A stretch of DNA of 53,411 bases from the NCBI GenBank assembly GCA_036379355.1, contig DASVGV010000010.1, forward strand, positions 1 to 53,411. The letters are read 5' to 3'. The notes beneath the pieces were generated by a model that saw only the letters and a program-made list of their open reading frames with translations, was not told where the DNA came from and searched no databases. Shown one piece after another: positions 34,112 to 43,110 of the stretch; position 1 is the first letter of the stretch; the number at the start of each line of letters is the position of its first letter. Source of the DNA: CAJCIY01 sp036379355 (lineage in GTDB: Bacteria; Actinomycetota; Actinomycetes; Mycobacteriales; CAJCIY01). The translations under genes were made by a program, and so were the position numbers.

Positions 34112-35344
34112 GTGGACGTGAAGATCGAGGTGGACCCGGCGGAGGTGGGGCTCGACGCGGGCCGCCTGCAGCGGCTGGACCGCCACCTGGGTGCCTACGT
34201 CGACGACGGCCGCCTGCCGGGCTGGTCGCTGCTCGTCTCGCGTCGGGGCCAGATCGCGCACCTGTCCACGTACGGCCGGCGCGACATCGAGAACGACCTG
34301 CCGCTCGACACGGAAACGATCTTCCGCATCTACTCGATGACCAAGCCGGTCACGTCTGTCGCGATCATGATGCTGGTCGAGGAGGGCCTGCTCGACCTCA
34401 AGACCCCGGTCGCGTCGTTGATCCCGTCGTTCGGCAACCTGCGCGTCTACCAGGGTGGCCCGGCCACCAAGTACGTCACCCTCCCGGCGTCGCAGCCGAT
34501 GCGGCTGTGGCACCTGCTGACCCACACCAGCGGCCTCACGTACGGCTTCCACCACATGCACGTCACGGACGAGATCTACCGGGACAACGGTTTCGAGTGG
34601 GGCCAGCCCGCAGAGCTGGACCTTGCCGGATGTGTCGACGCGTACGCCGCGATGCCGCTGGCCTTCGAGCCCGGCGCGGAGTGGCTCTACTCGGTGGCGA
34701 CCGATGTGCTCGGGCGGGTCGTCGAGGTCGTCTCCGGGCAGACGCTGCCCGAGTTCTTCGCCGCGCGCATCTTCGACCCGCTGGGTATGACCGACACGGC
34801 GTTTCGTGTGTCCCCGGCCGACGCGGACCGGCTGGCCGCGCTCTACGTGCAGAACCCCGAGGACGGCCGGGCACTTCGCTACGACGTCTTCGGCAAGGCG
34901 GCCCTTCGGCCGGTGACCTCCCCGTCCGGCGGCGGCGGCCTGGTGTCGACGATCGGTGACTACCACCGGTTCACCCAGATGCTCCGGGGGCGCGGCGAGC
35001 TCGACGGGACCCGGCTGTTGGGCTCGCGCACCCTCGACGCGATGCGAGCCAACCACCTGCCGGGGGGAGCGGACCTGACCCAGTTCGGCCGTCCGCTGCA
35101 CGCGGAGACCGACTTCGACGGCGTGGGGTTCGGCCTGGGGTTCTCGACCGTCCTCGAGACGGTGCCCACGAAGGTCCTCACCTCCGCCGGCCAGTACGGC
35201 TGGGGCGGGGCGGCGTCGACGGCGTTCTGGGTCGACCCGGTCGAGGACATGACGATGATCTTCATGACCCAGCTGCTGCCGTCCTCGACGTACCCGCTGC
35301 GGCAGGCGTTCGACACCCTCGTCCACGCGGCCTTGGTCGACTGA
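34112..35344 (+). CDS. Serine hydrolase, class C beta-lactamase/esterase-like
   Basis: 410 residues from the GTG at 34112, chosen because GGAGG lies 6 nt before it. The SxxK motif is Ser75-Met-Thr-Lys78 in YSMTKPVTS, the Tyr of the YxN-type motif is Tyr193 (LYSVA) and a GGGG loop lies near 274. No signal peptide is seen, so it is probably a cytoplasmic esterase or peptidase of the EstB type rather than a drug-resistance enzyme. Converges with the ligase gene, 7 bp between stops. Confidence 0.92.
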   Translation: MDVKIEVDPAEVGLDAGRLQRLDRHLGAYVDDGRLPGWSLLVSRRGQIAHLSTYGRRDIENDLPLDTETIFRIYSMTKPVTSVAIMMLVEEGLLDLKTPVASLIPSFGNLRVYQGGPATKYVTLPASQPMRLWHLLTHTSGLTYGFHHMHVTDEIYRDNGFEWGQPAELDLAGCVDAYAAMPLAFEPGAEWLYSVATDVLGRVVEVVSGQTLPEFFAARIFDPLGMTDTAFRVSPADADRLAALYVQNPEDGRALRYDVFGKAALRPVTSPSGGGGLVSTIGDYHRFTQMLRGRGELDGTRLLGSRTLDAMRANHLPGGADLTQFGRPLHAETDFDGVGFGLGFSTVLETVPTKVLTSAGQYGWGGAASTAFWVDPVEDMTMIFMTQLLPSSTYPLRQAFDTLVHAALVD

Positions 35345-35351
35345 GGCGTTG

Positions 35352-36410
35352 TCAGGGCCGCCCGGACAGCACCTCCGCCAGGTCGTACGAGACCGGCTCC
35401 TCCAGCTGCGCGTAGGTGCACGACGCCGGGTCGCGGTCGGGCCGGAAGTGCCGAAGCTGGGCGGTGTGCCTGAACCGGGTGCCCTCCATGTGCTCGTAGG
35501 CGACCTCGGCAACGAGAACGGGGTCGAGCGGCACGAACGACAGGTCCTTGCCCTGTTGCCACCGGCTCTGGGCACCGCCGGGGACGCGATCGCCGTCGTG
35601 TCCGGCCCACTCGGTCCACGGGTGCGCTGACCCGGGCGCGGTGACCAGCGGCTGCAGCTCCCGCTCGAGCTCGAGGCGTCGGTCCATCGGCAGAGCGCCC
35701 ACGACGCCGACGTGCTGCAGGAAGCCGGCGTCGTCATAGATGCCGAGCAGCAGCGAGCCGACACCGCGGCCCGACTTGTGCATCCGGTAGCCGGCCACGA
35801 CGACGTCCGCCGTACGGCTGTGCTTGATCTTCTTCATCAGCCGCTTGTCCGGGACGTAGAGCACGTCCGCGGGCTTGGCGACCACCCCGTCGAGGCCGGC
35901 GCCCTCGAACTGGGCGAACCAGCGTTCGGCCTCGTTCCGATCCACGGTCTGCGGGGTCAGGTGTACGTCCGCTCGGGGCCGGAAGGACTCCGCGAGGACC
36001 TCGCGCCGCTCGGCGAAGGGCACGTCGAGCAGCGACCGGTCGCCGACCGCCAGCAGGTCGAACGCGACGAAGTGGCATGGCGTCTCGACCGACAGCCGCC
36101 GGACGCGGGACTCTGCCGGGTGCACCCGCTGCAGGAGGGCCTCGAAGTCCAGGCGCGACCCGACGGGCAGGATCGTCTCGCCGTCGACGACGCAGCGATC
36201 GGGCAGCGCGGCCCGCAGCGCCTCGACGACCTCCGGGAAGTAGCGGGTGAGTGGCTTGGTGCTGCGACTGCCGAGCTCGACCTCGTCGCCGTCCCGGAAG
36301 ACGATCGTGCGAAACCCGTCCCACTTGGGCTCGTAGCGCATGCCGTCGGGGATCGTGGGCACCGACTGCGCGAGCATCGGCTTGATCGGCGGCATGACCG
36401 GCAGGTCCAT
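35352..36410 (-). CDS. ATP-dependent DNA ligase, LigC/LigD-ligase type
   Basis: 352 residues from an ATG. Motif I EPKWDGFR carries the adenylated Lys29; later VVDGE (motif III-type), FVAFDLLAV, DGVVAKPADVLY (motif IV), and VVVAGYRMH with SLLLGIYDD (motif V and OB start). An OB domain follows. It seals nicks, likely in NHEJ or repair, with the polymerase at 32206 as a functional partner. Size fits LigC. Divergent from the GH3 gene (83 bp). Confidence 0.93.
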   Translation of the reverse strand: MDLPVMPPIKPMLAQSVPTIPDGMRYEPKWDGFRTIVFRDGDEVELGSRSTKPLTRYFPEVVEALRAALPDRCVVDGETILPVGSRLDFEALLQRVHPAESRVRRLSVETPCHFVAFDLLAVGDRSLLDVPFAERREVLAESFRPRADVHLTPQTVDRNEAERWFAQFEGAGLDGVVAKPADVLYVPDKRLMKKIKHSRTADVVVAGYRMHKSGRGVGSLLLGIYDDAGFLQHVGVVGALPMDRRLELERELQPLVTAPGSAHPWTEWAGHDGDRVPGGAQSRWQQGKDLSFVPLDPVLVAEVAYEHMEGTRFRHTAQLRHFRPDRDPASCTYAQLEEPVSYDLAEVLSGRP

Positions 36411-36493
36411 CCCTGCATCTTGCCCGGGCCGATGGGAGGGCGCCGCTAACCTGGCGCGCGGACGCGGACGCGTCCCACGACGGAGGTGCTGCG

Positions 36494-38728
36494 ATGGCGG
36501 CCATCGACCCGGACGCGGTGCTCTCGGCGCTGACGCTGGAGCAGAAGGCGTCCCTGACGTCCGGCAGCGACTTCTGGCACACGGAGCCGGTTCCCGCGGG
36601 CGGGGTGCCCGCGATCATGGTCGCCGACGGGCCGCACGGCCTGCGCAAGCAGATCGACTCGCACGACTCGATCGGCCGCAGGGGCAGCGTCCCGGCGACC
36701 TGCTTCCCGCCCGCGGTTGCCCTCGGGTCGACGTGGGACACCGCGCTCGTGGAGCGCGTGGGCGCGGCGATCGCGGTCGAGGCGCTCGCCAACGAGGTGT
36801 CCGTCGTCCTCGGCCCCGGAGTCAACATCAAGCGCTCGCCCTTGTGCGGGCGGAACTTCGAGTACTTCTCCGAGGACCCGTTCCTGTCCGGGCGCATCGG
36901 CGCGGCGTGGGTACGTGGCCTGCAGGGCCGCGGGGTCGGCGCGTCGCTGAAGCACTTCGCGGTGAACAACCAGGAGACCGACCGCATGCGCGTCAGCGCC
37001 GACGTCGACGAGCGCACCCTCCGGGAGATCTACCTGCCCGCGTTCGAGCACATCGTCACGACGGCCCGTCCGTGGACCGTGATGTCGTCGTACAACCGGC
37101 TGAACGGGACGTACACCAGTGAGCACCGGCAGCTGCTCACCGAGATCCTGCGCGAGGAGTGGGGCTTCGACGGCCTCGTCGTCTCGGACTGGGGGGCCGT
37201 CGACGACCGGGTGCGATCGCTGGCAGCGGGCCTGGACCTCGAGATGCCGCCCTCGCGGACCGACGGCGAGATCGCGGACGCGGTCCGGACCGGCGGGCTC
37301 GACGAGAAGGCCCTGGACCAGGCGGCACGCCGGGTCCTGCGGCTGGTCGCCGACGCGCAGAACTCGCTCACCGCCCCCGCGCCGTTCGATGTCGACGCCC
37401 ACCACGACCTCGCCGCCGAGGCGGCCGCCGCCGGTGCCGTGCTGCTCGAGAACGACGGCATCCTGCCGTTGGCCGCCCCGGGGTCCCAGCGGCTCGCGGT
37501 CGTCGGCGAGCTGGCCCGCCGGCCGCGGTACCAGGGCGCGGGCAGCTCCAAGATCGTCCCGACGAGGCTGGACAACGCGCTCGACAGCGTGACGGCGCTC
37601 GCCGGCGCTGATCGGGTCGGCTTCGCGGCCGGCTACCGGCTCGACGGCGTCGCCGACGCCGACCTCGTCGCCGAGGCCGTCGCGGCGGCGGCGGGCGCCG
37701 ACGTCGTGGTGGTGTTCCTGGGGCTGCCGGCTTCGGCCGAGTCGGAGGGCTTCGACCGCGTCGACATCGACCTGCCGGCGGTGCAGCTCGGCCTGCTGCG
37801 CGCGGTGGCCCAGGCCAACCCGGACGTGGTCGTGGTGCTCGCCAACGGGGGGGTCGTGTCGGTCGCCGAGTGGCGCGGAGCGGCCCGCGCCGTCCTCGAG
37901 GGCTGGCTGCTGGGGCAGGCCGGCGGCCGCGCGACCGCCGACCTGCTGTTCGGCCGCGCCAACCCGTCCGGCCGGCTCACCGAGACCATCCCGCTGCGGC
38001 TCGCGGACACCCCGGCCCACCTCTACTTCCCCGGGGGGGACCGGCACGTCCGCTACGGCGAGGGCATCTACGTCGGGTACCGGCACTTCGACGCGCTGCG
38101 GCGGCCGGTCGCCTATCCGTTCGGGTACGGCCTGTCGTACACCAGCTTTGCGCTCTCCGACCTCGTCGTGACGGCGACCGGCCCGACCACGGCTGACGTC
38201 ACGGTGTCGGTCACCAACAGCGGAGACGTGGCCGGCGACGAGGTCGTACCGGTCTATGTCCATCTCGCGCACGCGAGCGTGGACCGGCCCGAGCAGGAGC
38301 TCAAGGGCTTCGCCAAGGTGCGCCTCGAGCCGGGTGAGCGCCGTACGGTCACGATCGCCCTGGACGAGACCGCCTTCCGGTACTGGGCTCCGGGTCAGCG
38401 CCGGTGGGTCGTGGACGCGGGACCGGTCGAGGTGCGGATCCTGCGCCCGGACCGGACGGTCGCGCTCCGCGCGGTCGTCGACATCGCCGGGGACGGCGTC
38501 CTGCCGGCGCTCGACGAGCGGTCCACGGTGGACGAATGGATCGCCCATCCGGTGGGTGGCCCACTGCTGCGCGCGGCCATGGCCGAGGCCGGCGGGATGA
38601 CCCTCGAGTCGGTCGGACCGGCCATGCGCCGGATCGTCGGCGAGATGCCGATCGGCAAGGTGGTCGGCCTCGGCGTGAGCATCTCCGCGGCGCAGCTCGA
38701 CCGGATGGTGGCGGACGCCGCCTCGTGA
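36494..38728 (+). CDS. Glycoside hydrolase family 3 beta-glucosidase-like enzyme
   Basis: 744 residues from the ATG at 36494 with GGAGGTG before it. The TIM-barrel domain begins LTLEQKASL; the nucleophile Asp232 is in VVSDWGAVDD, and KHFAVNNQETDR is the usual sugar-binding loop. The C-terminal sandwich has the acid/base region and a fibronectin type III-like domain at about 560-640 (VTVSVTNSGDVAGDEVV). No signal peptide, so it acts on imported glycosides in the cytoplasm. Specificity among beta-glucosides is open. A candidate terminator follows at 38742. Confidence 0.94.
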   Translation: MAAIDPDAVLSALTLEQKASLTSGSDFWHTEPVPAGGVPAIMVADGPHGLRKQIDSHDSIGRRGSVPATCFPPAVALGSTWDTALVERVGAAIAVEALANEVSVVLGPGVNIKRSPLCGRNFEYFSEDPFLSGRIGAAWVRGLQGRGVGASLKHFAVNNQETDRMRVSADVDERTLREIYLPAFEHIVTTARPWTVMSSYNRLNGTYTSEHRQLLTEILREEWGFDGLVVSDWGAVDDRVRSLAAGLDLEMPPSRTDGEIADAVRTGGLDEKALDQAARRVLRLVADAQNSLTAPAPFDVDAHHDLAAEAAAAGAVLLENDGILPLAAPGSQRLAVVGELARRPRYQGAGSSKIVPTRLDNALDSVTALAGADRVGFAAGYRLDGVADADLVAEAVAAAAGADVVVVFLGLPASAESEGFDRVDIDLPAVQLGLLRAVAQANPDVVVVLANGGVVSVAEWRGAARAVLEGWLLGQAGGRATADLLFGRANPSGRLTETIPLRLADTPAHLYFPGGDRHVRYGEGIYVGYRHFDALRRPVAYPFGYGLSYTSFALSDLVVTATGPTTADVTVSVTNSGDVAGDEVVPVYVHLAHASVDRPEQELKGFAKVRLEPGERRTVTIALDETAFRYWAPGQRRWVVDAGPVEVRILRPDRTVALRAVVDIAGDGVLPALDERSTVDEWIAHPVGGPLLRAAMAEAGGMTLESVGPAMRRIVGEMPIGKVVGLGVSISAAQLDRMVADAAS

Positions 38729-38741
38729 GCCCGGTCCCGGC

Positions 38742-38794
38742 CGGCGCGCCGTGCCCGCCAGGTCAGGATTTGCTGGCAACCGGTCGGCGCGCCG
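38742..38794 (+). terminator. Candidate terminator/self-complementary pair after GH3
   Basis: The self-complementary 10-mer CGGCGCGCCG occurs at 38742-38751 and again at 38785-38794, so the two copies can pair across a 33-nt loop, 13 bp after the GH3 stop. No U-tract follows, so a role as terminator is only possible. Confidence 0.35.
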
Positions 38795-38879
38795 CCCGAC
38801 GCCAGGACGGGATGACGGTCGAATCGTTACAGTCGCCGCACGTCCCGGGCCTCCGCGCAGCACGGCGCTCCTGGGATGT

Positions 38880-38997
38880 ACCGCCGAACCCGGCCTGGCC
38901 GGGACCGGGGACCCAGGTCTCCATGGGGTGAATCGGCCGCGCCGGCGGCCGTAGGGCGACTTCCCGCCCGAACCCGTCAGCTCACCCGGCAGGCGGT
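38880..38997 (+). promoter_or_regulatory. Cyclic di-AMP riboswitch (ydaO-yuaA type)
   Basis: All fixed segments of the ydaO motif occur in order: a closing helix ACCGCC (38880-38885) with GGCGGT (38992-38997), ggggaccca at 38907-38915, tggggtgaatc at 38924-38934, tagggcg at 38952, and cccgaacccgtcagctcaccc at about 38966-38986. It lies 18 nt before the start of the wall-hydrolase gene. This aptamer binds c-di-AMP and normally turns the gene off at high ligand. In actinomycetes the motif often controls NlpC/P60 and resuscitation-factor-like genes, as here. Switch mechanism not readable. Confidence 0.93.
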
Positions 38998-39015
38998 CGA
39001 CGGAAGAGGACGCTC

Positions 39016-40185
39016 GTGCCGACTGAGCCCACAGTCGCCCCGGCAGGATCGCGGCGTCGCCGCCTGCTCGTCGTCGTGGTTGCCGCTCTGGCCGCCGTGC
39101 CGGCCAGCCTGCTGCTCACCGGATCGAGCCAGGCCGCGCCGACCCTGACCATCGCCGAGGCCCAGGCACAGATCAGCGCTCTCCAGGTGAAGGAGGACGC
39201 AGCCGTCGAGGCGTACGACGCGGGTCAGATCGCGGCCACCCAGGCGGCGCAGCGCTCGCAGAAGGCCACGGCGAACGTCCGCGCGCAGACCGCGCGCCTC
39301 AACGCCATGTACGCGGGGATCCGGTCGTTCGCCGTCGCCACCTACACCGGCGGGAACGTCGACTCGATCGACACCATCCTGGCCGGCGCCAACCCGTCCA
39401 CCGCCATCCGCAAGGCGGGCATGCTCGACGAGATCGCCCGCGCCCACCAGTCGCAGCTGTTGGCCATCCATGCCCAGCAGGTCAGCCTCACCGCGGCGCA
39501 GACCACGGCCAAGAGCCAGGCCGCGGTCGCCGCACAGAAGGTCACCGAGCTGGCCGCCGCCAAGGACCAGATCCAGAAGCTGATCGGACAGCAGCAGGCC
39601 GTGCTCGCGCACCTCCAGGCGCAGCAGCGCGCCGCCCTGCTGGCCCAGCAACGGGCGGAGCAGGCCGCGGCGGCCGCGGCGGCCAAGGCCGCCGCGGAAC
39701 GGCTGGCATCGGAGCGGGCGGCACGGGCCCGAACCGTCGAGCCCGTCGCGATGACCGCGTCCGCCAGCGCCTCGTCGTCCGCCAGTGGACCCTCGTCCGG
39801 CGGGGGTGGGTCGCCCACGCCCGTTCATGCCAGCGGCAACGCCGGCCAGATCGCCTTGCAGTGGGCCGAGACGCAGATGGGCAAGCCGTACGTCTACGGC
39901 GGTGCGGGGCCGAACGCCTACGACTGCTCCGGCCTGACGATGCGCGCGTTCCAGCAGGCGGGCATCTCGCTGCCGCACAGCGCCGCCGGCCAGTACGGCT
40001 ACGGCACGCACGTGTCGGCGAGCCAGCTCCAGCCAGGTGATCTCGTGTTCTATCGCGAGGACGGCACGATCGGTCACGTCGGGATCTATGTCGGCAACGG
40101 CCAGATGATCGACGCCAACCACACCGGAGGATGGGTCGGTATCCGCGGGCTGTACTCCGGTCTCATCGGCGGCACGCGCCTGTAG
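39016..40185 (+). CDS. Secreted NlpC/P60 peptidoglycan endopeptidase (RipA-like)
   Basis: 389 residues from the GTG at 39016, with GAAGAGGA at 39003. An N-terminal signal peptide (about 12-40, ending SSQAAPT) is followed by a long Ala/Gln coiled coil (about 45-235), a Ser/Gly linker and the NlpC/P60 domain (about 275-389) with catalytic Cys304 in YDCSGLT, His354 in GHVGIYVG and His369 in DANHTGG. It cuts the D-iGlu-mDAP link in wall peptides. The coiled coil probably keeps the enzyme inactive or binds a partner. It is under the c-di-AMP riboswitch. Confidence 0.95.
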   Translation: MPTEPTVAPAGSRRRRLLVVVVAALAAVPASLLLTGSSQAAPTLTIAEAQAQISALQVKEDAAVEAYDAGQIAATQAAQRSQKATANVRAQTARLNAMYAGIRSFAVATYTGGNVDSIDTILAGANPSTAIRKAGMLDEIARAHQSQLLAIHAQQVSLTAAQTTAKSQAAVAAQKVTELAAAKDQIQKLIGQQQAVLAHLQAQQRAALLAQQRAEQAAAAAAAKAAAERLASERAARARTVEPVAMTASASASSSASGPSSGGGGSPTPVHASGNAGQIALQWAETQMGKPYVYGGAGPNAYDCSGLTMRAFQQAGISLPHSAAGQYGYGTHVSASQLQPGDLVFYREDGTIGHVGIYVGNGQMIDANHTGGWVGIRGLYSGLIGGTRL

Positions 40186-40197
40186 ATCGTCCGCGCG

Positions 40198-40851
40198 TCA
40201 GCCGACGGGCGTCACGTCGTCGTCGCGCGCTGCTGCGGCCGCGTGGCTGCGGCGTCGCCGCCGCAGCAGCAACCAGACCACTGCGACCACGAGCACGCCG
40301 ACAAGGGCGTATCCGGCGCGGGCGAACGTGTCGTAGATCGCGGTGATGTGCGATCCCGCGGTGTAACCGACTGCCGTCCAACAGGCGACCCAGATCGCCG
40401 CGCCGAGCGACTGGGAGGCGGCGAACGTACGCCAGCGCATCCCACTGGTCCCGGCGATGATCCCGTTGAGCTGGCGCAGGCCTTCGATGAAGCGGGCCAC
40501 GACGACGATCCAGTGCCCGTGGCGCACGAAGAACCGCTCGGCGGTCGCGAACCGCTCCGGCGTCGCCCCGACGTACTTCCCGTAGCGGCCGACGAGGGCC
40601 CGCCCACCGCGGCGCCCGATGGCGAAGCCGACGTTGTCGCCGACGACGGCCGCCGCGAACGCGATCACGGCGACGGCCCAGATGTTCAGCGTGCCGGCAC
40701 CGGCGTAGATCGAGGCGGCGATGATCACCGTCTCGCCGGGTAGCGGCGGCCCGAAGCTCTCGATCAGCACGACGACCGCGACGGCGAGGTAGCCGTAGTG
40801 GTTCAGCAGCGGCGCCAGGGAGTGCAAGAACCCCGGCAGCTGCGCGTCCAC
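40198..40851 (-). CDS. DedA family membrane protein
   Basis: 217 residues from a GTG. About five to six helices. The DedA signature ESFGPPLPGETVIIAASIYAG is near 31-51 and RFIEGLRQLNGIIAGTSGMRW is near 121-141, both typical. The C-terminus is basic (RRRRRSH). DedA proteins act in undecaprenyl-phosphate or lipid transport across the membrane and affect envelope stability, which suits the nearby NlpC/P60 gene. Converges with it, 12 bp between stops. It follows the MMPL gene in the same direction, 37 bp away, so both may share a transcript. Confidence 0.92.
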   Translation of the reverse strand: MDAQLPGFLHSLAPLLNHYGYLAVAVVVLIESFGPPLPGETVIIAASIYAGAGTLNIWAVAVIAFAAAVVGDNVGFAIGRRGGRALVGRYGKYVGATPERFATAERFFVRHGHWIVVVARFIEGLRQLNGIIAGTSGMRWRTFAASQSLGAAIWVACWTAVGYTAGSHITAIYDTFARAGYALVGVLVVAVVWLLLRRRRRSHAAAAARDDDVTPVG

Positions 40852-40888
40852 GGTTCCCAGGATGGCAGGAGCGGGTCGGTCCGAGGGA

Positions 40889-42982
40889 TCAGCGGTGCGG
40901 CGCCTCGTCCTGGTGGCCCGGCCACCAGGCGGCGTGCCCGATGAGGGCGGTGATCGACGGGGTGAGGAACATCGCCATCACGAACGCCGCCACCGCGATG
41001 CCGAGCGAGATCGCGAAGCCGAGCGGCGCCAGCGTCGACCCGCCGGCGAAGATGAACGAGACGAACGTGCCGGACAGGATCAGGCCCGCCGACCCGATGG
41101 TCGGACCGGCGTGCCGCAACGCGATCGCCGCCGCCTCCCGCGGCGACTTCCCCCGTCTCGCCTCCTCGCGGAGCCGGGACACCATGAGGATGTTGTAGTC
41201 GGTGCCGAGTGCGACCACGAACAGGTACATGAACATCGGCAGGATGAAGATCAAGCCGGGCTGACCGCGGGCGTGCTGGAAGACCAACACCGTGGCCCCG
41301 AGCGTGGCGCCGAAGCCGAGCCCCACCGAGGCGAGGAGGTACCAGGGCGCGACCAGGCTCCGCAGCAGCAGGCCGAGGATGATCAGGATCAGCCCGGCCG
41401 CGACCGGGAACACGACCGAGTAGTCCCGGTCGACGGCCCTGTTGATGTCGACGTAGATCGCGGACACGCCGCCCACGTACGCCCGGGAGCCCGGCGGCGC
41501 GTCGTCGTGCGCGACGGTACGCAGGGGGCCGATGGTTCGTAGCGCGGCGTCCGACTCGGGGTCCACCGACAGCAGCACGGTGTACGCGGCGACCCTGCGG
41601 TCGGGTGACAGCTGGGCGGCCGAGACCGACCCGACGTTGTGCACGGCGGCCAGGGCAGTGCGGTAGGGGACGAGCTCGGGGCTCGCGAGAGGTGTGGGTG
41701 AACGGACGTACACCAGCGTGGGCTCGGTGGTCCCGGCGGGCAGGCCCTTGAGCAGCCGCTGCTGCCAGATGCCCGATTCAGTGTTCGAGCCGCTCGAGGC
41801 GGTGAGGTTGAAGGTGCCGTGATAGCCGAACGCGAACACCGCCAAGATGGCCAGCAGGAGGCCGGAGGCGGTGGCGTACACGGCGGGCCGGCGGGCCAGC
41901 GACCGCCCGATCGCCGAGTAGCCGGCGCTCGTGGACTCGTGCTGCCAGGCTCGAGACGGCCAGAACACGCGGGTGCCCAGCAGCGACACGACCGCCGGCA
42001 CCAGCGTGAGTCCGGCGACCAGAGTGATCGCCACGGCGATCGCCAGCGCCGGCCCGAGCGCGGAGAACAGCGCCAGCGACGACAGCGTCAGGGCAAGGAA
42101 CGAGATGATCACGGCGCCGGCGCTGGCGGAGATCGCCTCGCCGACGCGCTCGACGGACGTGACCATGGCTGCCTTGGGGTTGTCCCCGAGCCGCAGCCGT
42201 TCCCGGAACCGGAACATCAGGAACAGGATGTAGTCGGTACCGACCCCGAACAGGACGACGATCAAGAACTCCGACAGCGAGCTGTCCGCCTTGAGATGGA
42301 ATGCGCGGGTGGCACTGGCGATGACGCCGACCGCGAGCGCGTAGACCACGCCGATGGTGACGATCGGCATGATCGCGATGACCGGGCTGCGGAAGATGAT
42401 GAGCAGCAGGAGCAGGATCAGCCCGATGGTGACGCCGCCGACGATGGCGCTCGCGCGGTTGCCCGCCTTCGACTGATCGAGGTTGACCGCCGCCTGACCG
42501 GTGATGCCGGCCCGTAGGTCGGTGCCGGCAATGGCTGCTTGGAGGGCGGGGCGCAGCGCGGCTACGGCGTCCTGGTCCCGCTTGTCGGTCGAGCTGCGCT
42601 GTGGCGGCATCTGCACCCCGGCCGCCTGGATCAGCCGGTTGGGCGACGGGGGCCCGGTGCGGATCGCCGTGACGGCGGGAATGTGTCGCGCCTGCAGGCT
42701 GGCGTCGACGGCCTGTACCCGGGTGCTGTCGGCGGTGCTCAGCGGTGCCCCGTCCGACCGCTCGTACACGATCACGGCGGCCGGCGGGGCCGCCTGCGGG
42801 AAGGCGCGCTCCTGCAGCTGCTGGGCCTGGACCGACTCGTAGTGGTTGGGCAGGAACTTGGCCTCGTTGTCGGTCGCCGTGAGCTTGGGGGCCAGCGCGG
42901 AGACGACCACCGCGGCCACGACCCAGATCCCGATGACCCACCACGCGCGCCGGACGACAACCTGAGCGAGACGTTCGAACAC
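40889..42982 (-). CDS. MMPL/RND-superfamily transporter
   Basis: 697 residues from the GTG at 42982, with GGGGAG before it; the frame extends to 43090 but that part is not coding-like. Twelve helices in two halves: RRAWWVIGIWVVAAVVV at the start, then the SSD-like cluster with EFLIVVLFGVGTDYILF and later VALGTDYNILMVSRLREE, the two Gly-Thr-Asp-Tyr proton-relay motifs of MMPL proteins. Exports lipids or other hydrophobic molecules in mycobacterial relatives; substrate here unknown. Two large extracytoplasmic loops are present (near 60-170 and 430-540). Divergent from the acyltransferase gene, 128 bp. Confidence 0.94.
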   Translation of the reverse strand: MFERLAQVVVRRAWWVIGIWVVAAVVVSALAPKLTATDNEAKFLPNHYESVQAQQLQERAFPQAAPPAAVIVYERSDGAPLSTADSTRVQAVDASLQARHIPAVTAIRTGPPSPNRLIQAAGVQMPPQRSSTDKRDQDAVAALRPALQAAIAGTDLRAGITGQAAVNLDQSKAGNRASAIVGGVTIGLILLLLLIIFRSPVIAIMPIVTIGVVYALAVGVIASATRAFHLKADSSLSEFLIVVLFGVGTDYILFLMFRFRERLRLGDNPKAAMVTSVERVGEAISASAGAVIISFLALTLSSLALFSALGPALAIAVAITLVAGLTLVPAVVSLLGTRVFWPSRAWQHESTSAGYSAIGRSLARRPAVYATASGLLLAILAVFAFGYHGTFNLTASSGSNTESGIWQQRLLKGLPAGTTEPTLVYVRSPTPLASPELVPYRTALAAVHNVGSVSAAQLSPDRRVAAYTVLLSVDPESDAALRTIGPLRTVAHDDAPPGSRAYVGGVSAIYVDINRAVDRDYSVVFPVAAGLILIILGLLLRSLVAPWYLLASVGLGFGATLGATVLVFQHARGQPGLIFILPMFMYLFVVALGTDYNILMVSRLREEARRGKSPREAAAIALRHAGPTIGSAGLILSGTFVSFIFAGGSTLAPLGFAISLGIAVAAFVMAMFLTPSITALIGHAAWWPGHQDEAPHR

Positions 42983-43110
42983 GCGCTCCCCTTCGCTGGC
43001 CTGTAGTGGGTCCGACCCGGACCGTGATCGTCGCAGCGTGGTGCCCCGGCGCGCCTGTCGGGGGCACTGACATCCGTCATGACGTGGCACGGCCCGGCAT
43101 ACTCCGCCGA

